The position numbers were made by a program, and so were the translations under genes. Shown here in pieces: positions 1 to 5,316 of a DNA stretch of 9,372 nucleotides. The DNA comes from an uncultured Duganella sp. (GTDB lineage Bacteria; Pseudomonadota; Gammaproteobacteria; Burkholderiales; Burkholderiaceae), in assembly GCA_946482335.1 (NCBI GenBank), contig CAMLRG010000211.1, forward strand, positions 1-9,372, written 5' to 3'. The notes beneath the pieces are model-generated. The model did not search any database, was not told the origin of the DNA, and saw only the letters and a list, made by a program, of their open reading frames with translations. The stretch's first letter is position 1. Every line of letters starts with the position of its first letter.

Positions 1-13
1 AATGTCCGGTTGC

Positions 14-57
14 CAGAGCTGACCCCGACTTTCATGTCAGACCTGACCCAGAATTTC
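14..57. repeat. Imperfect direct repeat, two 20-bp units
   Basis: CAGAGCTGACCCCGACTTTC at 14-33 and CAGACCTGACCCAGAATTTC at 38-57 match at 17 of 20 positions, offset by 24 bp. The second unit is overlapped by a perfect inverted repeat, GTCAG-AC-CTGAC (36-47), and contains part of the stop codon and the last codons of the DUF2325 gene. It resembles the small dispersed repeats common between genes in Oxalobacteraceae genomes, but only one locus is visible here, so a dispersed family is an inference. Confidence 0.45.
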
Positions 58-1284
58 CCGCTGCAAGGTGCTGACGCTCGGGTTGTCGACGAAGATGCAG
101 CGCTTCTGGTGGCGCTTGCAGAAATCCTTCACGCGCCAGTACGCGCTGTGGCTGATGCAGGCGGTCTGGCAGATCACCAGGTCGGCGGCGGCCATGCTGG
201 TTTCCAGCCGGGCGACATTGTCTTCCAGCCCGCCATCGTGGTGCAGGAACTGGGCGCCGGCTTCTTCGATCACGGCGCGGTAGCCGGCGACGTTGCCGGC
301 CCGCCCGCCGACGCACAGGACGCGCTCGGCCAGAATGCCGTGCAGGGTGATGCGCTGGGCCGGGGTGCCCGCCAGGACGGCCGTGCCGCCGGCAAGGGCG
401 GGGCCGGCCGCCCGTTCGTCGGGCGACGCTTGGGCGGCGCCGGCTGCCGCGAGGGCGGCCTGTGCTTCGGCCAGATGGCGTTCCAGCGCGCCGCGGGCGG
501 CGGCCGCTTCGGCGCGCGCTGCGGCGGCTTCCGCCCGCAATGCGTGGACGCGCTGTTCGGTGTCGGCCAATTGGCGCGCCAGCCGCTCGCGCGAGGCCAG
601 GCCGGGGATGGCGGCGTGCAAATCGTCCAGTTCCTGGCGCAGCGATGCCAGCACGCTGTCGCGGCCGACCAGCTGGGCGCGCAGCTGCATGATGGCGGCG
701 CTGTGGGCTTCCTGCTCGGCGTGGCGTTCAGCCTGCCAGGCGCTGCTGCGTTGCTGCAGGCGTGCCAGTTCGCGTTCCAGGCCGGCGTTGGCCTGTTCCA
801 GCGCCTGCAGGCGGCCGATGTCGGCGCGCGTGGCGGCGCCGGCCTGGTGCTGGATCATGTGCAGGTCGCGGCACATGCGCTCCTGCAGTTCGGTGCTGCA
901 GTGCGGGTGGCTCAGGCCCGCCCAGAAGGGGCCTGACACGTCGCCGCCGGCGACGGCGGCTTCCCACAGCGCTTGCAGCGCGGCGCTGTCGCGGGCGCTG
1001 CGGAAGCGCTGCACCACCACGGCGTAGCGGCGCTCCAATTCCTTCTGCACCGCTTCCGAGATGCGGTTGCGCTGGCCGCATTCGCTGACCGCGCCGACGT
1101 GGACTTCATAATCGTCGGCCAGCACCTTGCCGCCCACCGCCTTGGTGACGATCTTGCGTAGCACGCCCAGCGGCAAGCCGACACCGACCAGCGGGCAGTG
1201 GCAGCTGTGGGGCAAATCCCAGATGCGGCGGCGCCGTACCGGGTCGGCGGCCGGCGCGGGCGCAGCTGAATGCTTGTCGCACAT
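37..1284 (-). CDS. DUF2325 domain protein with Cys/His-rich N-terminus and coiled coil
   Basis: This 415-residue protein has three parts. Residues 20-150 are rich in possible metal or heme ligands: H26-S-C28-H29-C30, C69, H126-P-H128-C129 and C138-R-D-L-H142 with H146. Residues about 157-280 are a long Ala/Glu/Arg/Gln-rich stretch that looks like a coiled coil, followed by a low-complexity linker. Residues about 321-410 match the DUF2325 family: a VLCVGGR start (326-328 GGR), HHDGG (348-352), C372-x3-C376 with H379, then C389 and C396. No signal peptide or membrane segment is seen, so it is probably cytoplasmic. DUF2325 has no firmly established reaction that I know of. The ATG has a good GAGG site before it and begins 7 nt after the stop of the preceding gene, so it is almost surely co-transcribed with the 110-residue gene and hemP under Fur control. 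A role in iron or heme handling or sensing is inference from this context and from the Cys/His content. Confidence 0.85.
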   Translation of the reverse strand: MCDKHSAAPAPAADPVRRRRIWDLPHSCHCPLVGVGLPLGVLRKIVTKAVGGKVLADDYEVHVGAVSECGQRNRISEAVQKELERRYAVVVQRFRSARDSAALQALWEAAVAGGDVSGPFWAGLSHPHCSTELQERMCRDLHMIQHQAGAATRADIGRLQALEQANAGLERELARLQQRSSAWQAERHAEQEAHSAAIMQLRAQLVGRDSVLASLRQELDDLHAAIPGLASRERLARQLADTEQRVHALRAEAAAARAEAAAARGALERHLAEAQAALAAAGAAQASPDERAAGPALAGGTAVLAGTPAQRITLHGILAERVLCVGGRAGNVAGYRAVIEEAGAQFLHHDGGLEDNVARLETSMAAADLVICQTACISHSAYWRVKDFCKRHQKRCIFVDNPSVSTLQREILGQV

Positions 1285-1291
1285 GGCAGCC

Positions 1292-1624
1292 TCAGGCGGC
1301 GAGCGGGGCAGGGCGTTGGCGGCCGATCAGGCGGGCCAGAAAGCTGGCGCGTTCCTGCGGCGGGCGGGCCTGTTCGACCATGCCGGCCCATTGTTCGCAC
1401 AGTTGCTGGCAGGTGGCGCGCAGCACGGGTGCCAGGTCGGGCAGGGCGGACAGGGCTTTCAGGTGGCGCTCAATGACGGACGCCAGCTTGACGCAGCCGC
1501 CCTGGTCGGCGGCGTTGGCCGTGTAATGCGACATCAGGTGCAGTACGGCGGACAGCAGCAATTCCGGCTGCTGGGCGGCTGCGGGCTGGGCCTGGTAGAT
1601 GGGGTCGTTGCGGTCGATAGCCAT
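1292..1624 (-). CDS. Unrecognised 110-residue protein in the hemP operon
   Basis: I do not recognise a family. The product begins MAIDRNDPIYQAQP and is mostly helical in composition, with a hydrophobic helix around 20-33 that includes H29 and H33, then C44, H54 and a C72-x3-C76 pair, and a basic, Pro-containing end. There is no signal peptide or clear membrane span. I chose the ATG at 1624 because GGAG lies about 8 nt upstream (TTGGAGCGATTC-ATG); an in-frame TTG at 1636 would add four residues but would place the start inside that ribosome binding site. The gene lies 73 nt after hemP and 7 nt before the DUF2325 gene on the same strand, so the three probably form one transcript. Function unknown; a link with iron or heme is only inferred from position. 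Confidence 0.75.
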   Translation of the reverse strand: MAIDRNDPIYQAQPAAAQQPELLLSAVLHLMSHYTANAADQGGCVKLASVIERHLKALSALPDLAPVLRATCQQLCEQWAGMVEQARPPQERASFLARLIGRQRPAPLAA

Positions 1625-1697
1625 GAATCGCTCCAAGTGTTTGGGGTTGGCTGGCTACCGCAGGTCACGGCTGGCTGGCGATTGGGGAGGGGTAGCC

Positions 1698-1886
1698 TCA
1701 GGCAGTGAGGATCAGCTTGTTCAACTGCGTGATGCGAAGACGGTAAATGCGGCCGGCATGCTCGATTTCGACTTCGCGCTGGTCCTGCATCAGGCCGGCG
1801 GTCGTGAAACGGCGCAATGGCTGGCTGGCCTGCGGTGCGGCAACAGGCGCAGAGGTGGCGGCAGTGGTGGCGGGCTCGGTTTGCAT
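1698..1886 (-). CDS. hemP: HemP/HmuP-type hemin uptake protein
   Basis: A 62-residue protein with a low-complexity Ala/Thr/Pro N-terminus (1-23) and a typical HemP core (27-62): EVEIEHAGRIYRLRITQLNKLILTA, i.e. the family pattern of a [DE]-V-x-I-x-H-x-G-x-x-Y-x-L-R-x-T strand pair ending in N-K-L-I-L-T. Family members from rhizobia and Burkholderia are needed for expression of outer-membrane heme receptors and are thought to act as small regulatory partners, not transporters. The ATG at 1886 has AAGGA about 8 nt upstream. A Fur box and strong promoter lie directly before it. Usually hemP adjoins heme receptor or TonB/ExbBD genes; here it is followed instead by an unknown gene and a DUF2325 gene. 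Confidence 0.92.
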   Translation of the reverse strand: MQTEPATTAATSAPVAAPQASQPLRRFTTAGLMQDQREVEIEHAGRIYRLRITQLNKLILTA

Positions 1887-1901
1887 TGTTCTGTTTCCTT
1901 A

Positions 1902-1920
1902 AATAAGAATGATTCGCATT
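1902..1920 (-). promoter_or_regulatory. Fur box before hemP
   Basis: On the minus strand this reads AATGCGAATCATTCTTATT. Its core GCGAATCATTCTT matches 9 of 13 positions of the classical Fur-box part GATAATCATTATC. It covers the predicted transcription start of hemP, a classical position for iron-dependent repression. HemP genes are Fur targets in other proteobacteria. Confidence 0.75.
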
Positions 1921-1923
1921 TGC

Positions 1924-1952
1924 ATTATGCGCACGGGACAGATGCTTGTCAA
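1924..1952 (-). promoter_or_regulatory. Sigma-70 promoter of the hemP operon
   Basis: On the minus strand a perfect TTGACA (-35, 1952-1947) is followed after exactly 17 bp by CATAAT (-10, 1929-1924, five of six). The start is expected near 1917, giving a leader of about 30 nt and lying inside the Fur box. The -35 is separated by only two bases from the T-tract of the terminator of the upstream regulator gene. Confidence 0.8.
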
Positions 1953-1954
1953 AT

Positions 1955-1980
1955 AAAAAAAAGGCCCGCCGAAGCGGGCC
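1955..1980 (-). terminator. Intrinsic terminator of the Crp/Fnr gene
   Basis: Read on the minus strand: GGCCCGC-TTCG-GCGGGCC followed by eight T. It is a perfect 7-bp GC stem with a stable UUCG tetraloop and a U-tract, 23 nt after the regulator stop codon. It separates the usp/regulator transcript from the hemP operon. Confidence 0.93.
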
Positions 1981-2003
1981 AAAGCTGGGTGAGTAAAGAA
2001 ACC

Positions 2004-2816
2004 TTACAGGGTGGCCAGCAGCGGCACGGCGGCTTCGCCGGCGGCAGCTTTGGCGCGCGACGGCAGCTTGCTGCGGGTACGCGAGGGTGGCAGGCGGCGC
2101 AGCGATTTCAGTGCCTCGACATCCTTGATGCCGATGGTGCGCTGGTCCACGCTGATCAGCCCGATTTCGTTGAAGGCCGACAGCGTGCGGCTGACCGTTT
2201 CCAGCGTCAGTCCCAGGTAGCTGCCGATCTCGTGGCGCGTCATGCGCAGGTTGAACAGCTTGCTCGAATAGCCCATCTGCGAAAAACGGTCCGACAGCGT
2301 GACCAGGAAGCGCGCCACGCGCGCCTCGGCACTCAGGGCGCCCAGCATGCCGATCATGGCTTGTTCGCGCACCAGCTCGCGGCTCATCACGCCATACATC
2401 ATGTTCTCCAGCTCGACGTGGGTGCGGCCCAGCGTGGTCAGCTTCTTGAACGGCAGCAGGATCAAGTCGCAATCGGACAGCGCCACCGCTTCCGAGCAGT
2501 ACGTCTTGTTGTGGATGCCGTCCACGCCCATCAAATCGCCCTTCATCGGGAACGCCAGCACCTGCTCGTTGCCGAATTCGTCAATCAGTACCGTTTTCAG
2601 GAAGCCGGAATTGACCACGTACAGCATGTCGAACGGCTGGCCGATGGTGTGCACGCGCTGGCCGGTCTTGAATTGGACATGCTGGAACAGCAATTCCTCG
2701 GAATTGAGCGAAATCGGCGGCAAGTGCAGCAGATCGCACACTTCTTTCAGGTTGGACCACAGGCGGCCTTGCCGCTGTCGGCCGGCCTCATGGGACACGG
2801 GTTGCGTTGAGAGCAT
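2004..2816 (-). CDS. Crp/Fnr family transcription regulator lacking the FNR cysteine cluster
   Basis: A 270-residue protein. Residues about 40-130 form the cyclic-nucleotide-binding-like beta roll, 131-165 the dimerisation helix and 165-235 the winged helix-turn-helix. The recognition helix L-T-L-E206-T-V-S209-R210 keeps the E-x-x-S-R that in E. coli FNR reads TTGAT half-sites. The redox sensing part differs: of the four FNR [4Fe-4S] ligands, only C27 (roughly at FNR C23, with P33 where FNR has C29) and C116 (at FNR C122) appear to have counterparts, so a canonical oxygen-labile cluster is unlikely; C107 is also present. An Arg/Lys/Ala-rich tail of about 30 residues (240-270) extends beyond the usual end. 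The ATG has AGGAG about 9 nt upstream. The gene lies 136 nt after the response regulator gene and ends at a strong terminator. It should bind FNR-like sites such as the one before usp; its signal is unknown. Confidence 0.9.
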   Translation of the reverse strand: MLSTQPVSHEAGRQRQGRLWSNLKEVCDLLHLPPISLNSEELLFQHVQFKTGQRVHTIGQPFDMLYVVNSGFLKTVLIDEFGNEQVLAFPMKGDLMGVDGIHNKTYCSEAVALSDCDLILLPFKKLTTLGRTHVELENMMYGVMSRELVREQAMIGMLGALSAEARVARFLVTLSDRFSQMGYSSKLFNLRMTRHEIGSYLGLTLETVSRTLSAFNEIGLISVDQRTIGIKDVEALKSLRRLPPSRTRSKLPSRAKAAAGEAAVPLLATL

Positions 2817-2900
2817 GCTGATCTCCTGGTTCCCAAACGGAATGGTTTCAGTATGCCAACGTGGTTGTGGGAAAAATATCAGTGGTTGCTGAATATGCCC

Positions 2901-2936
2901 GTAGGAGGGTAGTGGGGAGTTGTAGGAATTATCCTA
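2901..2936. promoter_or_regulatory. TAGGA/TCCTA heptad cluster upstream of the Crp/Fnr gene
   Basis: TAGGA-ATTA-TCCTA (2923-2936) is an inverted repeat and a further GTAGGA (2901-2906) lies exactly 21 bp, two helical turns, from GTAGGA at 2922-2927. Read as inverted heptads the core is ATTCCTA and TATCCTA, close to the TTTCCTA-type heptads bound by the NarL-family regulator BvgA. It lies about 107-120 nt before the Crp/Fnr ATG and just after the stop of a NarL-type regulator gene, so it may be an operator for that regulator. This is inference from motif resemblance. Confidence 0.4.
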
Positions 2937-2952
2937 ACGTTAATATTGTCGA

Positions 2953-3597
2953 TCATGCTTTGAACGGGGTCAGCAGCTTGTGCGCCACAGCGTACTGGAC
3001 CATTTCGGACAGCGATGCCATCCCCATTTTTTGCATGATGCGGGTCTTGTGGGTGCTCACGGTTTTGACGCTCAAATGCAGGCCGTTGGCGATTTCGGTG
3101 ATGGATTTTCCCGACACCAGCAGCGAAAACACTTCGAATTCGCGGTCCGAGAGTTGCTTATGCAGCAAGGTTTCCGCCGGCTGCATGATGTTCAGCGCCA
3201 GTTGCTCGGCCACTTCGGTGGAAATGTAGGGGCGGCCGGAGGCGACCTTGCGGATGGCGCCGACCAGCTGCGTGCCGGCACTTTCCTTGGTCAGGTAGCC
3301 CTGGGCCCCGGCGCGGATGGCGCGCACGGCATATTGCTCTTCCTCATGCATGGTGAGGATGAGGATGGCCAGCTTGGGCGATTCACTGCGGATCTGGCGG
3401 ATCAGGTCGACGCCGCTGCGCCCGGGCATGGACAGGTCGAGCAGCAGCAAGTCGAAACCGCCTTGGCGGATGTGGTTGAGGACTTCGAAGCCGTCGATGG
3501 CCTCGCCTACGATGTCGATGTCGGGGGCTCCGTCGAGAATGCGCTTGAGCCCTTCGCGCATGATGGTGTGGTCGTCGGCGATGACAATTCGAATCAT
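2953..3597 (-). CDS. NarL/LuxR-type response regulator
   Basis: A 214-residue two-component response regulator. Receiver domain 1-120 has the acidic pair D8-D9, phospho-acceptor D54 (LLLLDLSMPG), T82 and K104, all needed for phosphorylation. A linker leads to a C-terminal LuxR-type helix-turn-helix at about 148-205 (LSDREFEVFSLLVSGKS, then EIANGLHLSVKTVSTHKTRI). Length and order are normal for the family. The ATG at 3597 is preceded by GAGGA with 4 nt between it and the start. No histidine kinase is in the window, so the cognate kinase or another phospho-donor must be elsewhere. It lies 72 nt after usp and 136 nt before the Crp/Fnr gene, same strand, and probably belongs to one stress-related regulatory unit. 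The target genes cannot be told from the sequence; the heptad cluster just downstream is a candidate site. Confidence 0.93.
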   Translation of the reverse strand: MIRIVIADDHTIMREGLKRILDGAPDIDIVGEAIDGFEVLNHIRQGGFDLLLLDLSMPGRSGVDLIRQIRSESPKLAILILTMHEEEQYAVRAIRAGAQGYLTKESAGTQLVGAIRKVASGRPYISTEVAEQLALNIMQPAETLLHKQLSDREFEVFSLLVSGKSITEIANGLHLSVKTVSTHKTRIMQKMGMASLSEMVQYAVAHKLLTPFKA

Positions 3598-3629
3598 AGT
3601 TCCTCAAAAATTAGCAATACTTAGCTCCC

Positions 3630-3650
3630 CGCGCCGGCGCGGCCGGCGCG
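3630..3650. other. GC hairpin between usp and the response regulator gene
   Basis: CGCGCCGG (3630-3637) and CCGGCGCG (3643-3650) form an 8-bp stem with a 5-base loop, 20 nt after the usp stop on the minus strand. There is no T-tract after it, so it is not a classical terminator; it may trim or stabilise the usp message or lower read-through to the regulator gene. Confidence 0.45.
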
Positions 3651-3669
3651 AGTCGTGACGCCAGGCCGT

Positions 3670-4137
3670 TCAGGCCGGGCGCGGATCCTTGATCAGGCGG
3701 TGCACCAGCACCGGGATCTTGGCGTGCGACAGGACCTTGTTGGTCACGCTGCCCAGCAGCAGTTGGCCCCAGCCGCTGCGCCCGTGCGACCCGATGAAGA
3801 TCAGGTCGCAACCGCACTGGTTGGCCACGTCCACGATCTTCAGCGCCGCGCTTTCGGCAAACGCGGTCATGCCCTCGGCCCGCACCCCCTTCTTGGCGCA
3901 AGACTCCAGGATGGACTGCACGTGCTCGTTGCCGGCGCGCTGCATCGCCGCCCGGTACTCTTCCTCGCTGGGATAGCTGGGGGGGATGATTTCCACGTAA
4001 ATCGGGTACTGGTACTCCGGCGCCACGAACAGGGCCAGCACTTCCGCGCCCAGTTGCTGGGCAAATTCCACCCCGGCACAGGCAGTCTTGCTGGAGACGG
4101 CCGATCCGTCCGTCGTTATCAGGATTTTCCGGTACAT
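3670..4137 (-). CDS. UspA-type universal stress protein
   Basis: A 155-residue single Usp domain, the usual length. It starts MYRKILITTDGSAVS, with the strand and D10 typical of the family, and ends with the nucleotide-binding signature G116-x2-G119-x9-G129-S130 (GSHGRSGWGQLLLGS) followed by the IPVLVHR strand. This places it in the ATP-binding branch of Usp proteins, cytoplasmic and usually dimeric, linked to survival under stress, stasis or low oxygen. The start is well fixed by an almost perfect AAAGGAGG ribosome binding site, 5 nt before the ATG. An FNR-type palindrome lies 82-95 nt upstream of the ATG, suggesting induction under low oxygen or by the Crp/Fnr protein coded two genes downstream. 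The middle segment (40-62) is Tyr/Pro-rich, as in several betaproteobacterial family members. Confidence 0.94.
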   Translation of the reverse strand: MYRKILITTDGSAVSSKTACAGVEFAQQLGAEVLALFVAPEYQYPIYVEIIPPSYPSEEEYRAAMQRAGNEHVQSILESCAKKGVRAEGMTAFAESAALKIVDVANQCGCDLIFIGSHGRSGWGQLLLGSVTNKVLSHAKIPVLVHRLIKDPRPA

Positions 4138-4161
4138 CTCAGCCTCCTTTAACCTTAAAAG

Positions 4162-4176
4162 AGTCAGTTCCTGACT
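4162..4176 (-). other. Short inverted repeat in the usp leader
   Basis: AGTCAG-TTC-CTGACT is a perfect 6-bp inverted repeat with a 3-base spacer, about 12 nt upstream of the usp ribosome binding site. It could form a small leader hairpin or be a protein site near the transcription start. Role unknown. Confidence 0.35.
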
Positions 4177-4178
4177 TC

Positions 4179-4184
4179 ATTGTA
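4179..4184 (-). promoter_or_regulatory. Possible -10 box of usp
   Basis: On the minus strand TACAAT matches five of six bases of the -10 consensus. The base run at the -35 distance (GGAACA) is poor, which fits an activator-dependent promoter. The predicted start near 4172 would put the upstream FNR box centre near -53, not at the usual -41.5, so the exact start is uncertain. Confidence 0.35.
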
Positions 4185-4218
4185 GCCCCGTTTACCGGTA
4201 TTGTTCCCGTGTAAAGAG

Positions 4219-4232
4219 TTGATATTTATCAA
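4219..4232. promoter_or_regulatory. Perfect FNR/ANR-type box
   Basis: TTGAT-ATTT-ATCAA is a perfect palindromic match to the consensus TTGAT-N4-ATCAA recognised by FNR-family regulators. It lies in the divergent region between usp (ATG 82 nt away) and cheZ (ATG 245 nt away), so usp is the more likely target. The Crp/Fnr protein coded downstream of usp has the matching recognition residues. Confidence 0.85.
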
Positions 4233-4358
4233 GAAACTGTCGGGCGAACATCGCAGAGGGCGCAAAATCCCGCGATTTCAGGGGCTTGCAGCAGGTATTT
4301 CACAATGCCCGCAAATACAACAGTACACTTGCAGGTGGATGGCGCCGCACCTAAGAGA

Positions 4359-4388
4359 TTGAACAGAGAGGGCTGCCCCTGTTACACT
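4359..4388 (+). promoter_or_regulatory. Candidate promoter of cheZ-cheA
   Basis: TTGAAC (4359-4364) and TACACT (4383-4388) are spaced by 18 bp and a TG lies one base before the -10 (extended -10). Each hexamer matches four of six consensus bases. The leader would be about 80 nt. A perfect TTGACA also occurs at 4423-4428 but has no good -10 at 16-19 bp. I saw no convincing FliA (sigma-28) promoter. Apart from this and the usp signals, the 4138-4476 gap shows only a small AAATC-CCGC-GATTT inverted repeat (4265-4278). Confidence 0.35.
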
Positions 4389-4476
4389 CGCGAGAGCGCC
4401 TTATTTATTGCCGAGCGTAAATTTGACACATTTTTCGGCAGCCGGAACCTTTGAAATTTATGGAGAAGCAGGAATT

Positions 4477-5316
4477 ATGACCGACGCCGCTGATGATTTC
4501 GATGCGTTGTTTGAAGAAGTATCCGCGCAACGGGCGAATGCGCCTGCACCAGCACCTGCTCCGGCCGCAGCAGCCGCAGCTTCCGATTCCGGCGATTCCG
4601 ACGAGCTGGAAGATTTGTTCAACCAGGTAGCGGCCGCCAACCAGGCCGCGCCGGCCGCCACCAGCCAGGCCGCCGCAGCGCCGGCAGCGCACGGCGAAGG
4701 CGAGCACGCCGATGGCGACCAGGCCGGCATGTTCGAACGCCTGGGCGGCATCGTGCGCCTGCTGCACGATTCGCTGCGCGAACTGGGCTACGACAAGGCC
4801 CTGACCGAAGCGTCGACCCAGATCGTGGATGCCCAGGACCGCCTGGAATACGTGGCGTCGCTGACCGAACAGGCTGCCAACAAGGTGTTGAATACCCTGG
4901 ACGATGGCATGCCGGCGCAGGAAGTGCTGGGCAAGCAATCGAAGGAAATCGAAGAGCGCTGGGCAGCCCTGTTTGCCGGCAAGCTCAGTATTGACGAATT
5001 CAAGGCCCTGGCGGGCGACTCGCGTGCCTTCGCCGCCAAGGTGTCGGAAGCGACCGAAGCGGAAAAGGCACGCCTGCTGGAAATCATGATGGCCCAGGAC
5101 TTCCAGGACATCACCGGCCAGCTGATCAAGAAAGTCGTGGCCATCACGAAGAAGGTCGAAAGCGAACTGGCGCAATTGTTGAAGGACAATGCGCCGGCCG
5201 AGGTGCGCGAAAAGATCGCGCAGAAAGAAGTGTCGCTGATGTCCGGGCCATCCGTCCCTTCGGAAGCCCTGACGCAGGACAGCGTGGATGACCTGCTTGC
5301 CGACCTGGGGTTCTAA
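4477..5316 (+). CDS. cheZ: CheZ-type CheY-P phosphatase with extra N-terminal motifs
   Basis: A 279-residue protein. Residues about 85-240 form the long helical CheZ region with the signature MMAQDFQDITGQLIKK; D211 and Q215 correspond to E. coli CheZ D143 and Q147, the pair that helps hydrolyse the CheY aspartyl phosphate. The last residues, QDSVDDLLADLGF, match the CheY-binding C-terminal helix of CheZ. The first 55 residues hold two related motifs, DDFDALFEEV (6-15) and DELEDLFNQV (42-51), separated by an Ala/Pro linker, and a second Ala-rich linker runs to about 80. The protein is longer than E. coli CheZ (214) because of this extension. I chose the ATG at 4477 (GGAG 11 nt upstream, AGGA close by); an in-frame start at 4408 would add 23 unlikely residues. 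Its stop codon overlaps the cheA start (TAATG). The role should be signal termination in a chemosensory pathway; the CheY partner is not in the window. Confidence 0.9.
   Translation: MTDAADDFDALFEEVSAQRANAPAPAPAPAAAAAASDSGDSDELEDLFNQVAAANQAAPAATSQAAAAPAAHGEGEHADGDQAGMFERLGGIVRLLHDSLRELGYDKALTEASTQIVDAQDRLEYVASLTEQAANKVLNTLDDGMPAQEVLGKQSKEIEERWAALFAGKLSIDEFKALAGDSRAFAAKVSEATEAEKARLLEIMMAQDFQDITGQLIKKVVAITKKVESELAQLLKDNAPAEVREKIAQKEVSLMSGPSVPSEALTQDSVDDLLADLGF

Noticed and set aside
10..936. 308-codon plus-strand frame opposite the DUF2325 gene
   Set aside because: Gly/Ala-rich shadow of the coiled-coil coding region; no ribosome binding site and the other strand carries a real domain.
1625..1636. 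TTG start adding four residues to the 110-residue protein
   Set aside because: The TTG overlaps the GGAG ribosome binding site of the ATG at 1624, which is better placed.
1599..2810. 403-codon plus-strand frame across hemP and the Crp/Fnr gene
   Set aside because: It crosses a terminator, a promoter and two recognised minus-strand genes, and shows no domain.
2857..2867. CAAC-GTG-GTTG inverted repeat in the Crp/Fnr leader
   Set aside because: Only a 4-bp arm; expected by chance.
4418..4444. Possible FliA (sigma-28) promoter before cheZ (TAAATTT with GGCAGCCG)
   Set aside because: The downstream element does not match GCCGATAA well enough.
4408..4476. Upstream in-frame start for CheZ
   Set aside because: The added 23 residues look untranslated and lie over leader sequence; the ATG at 4477 has upstream GGAG/AGGA and begins a plausible acidic N-terminus.
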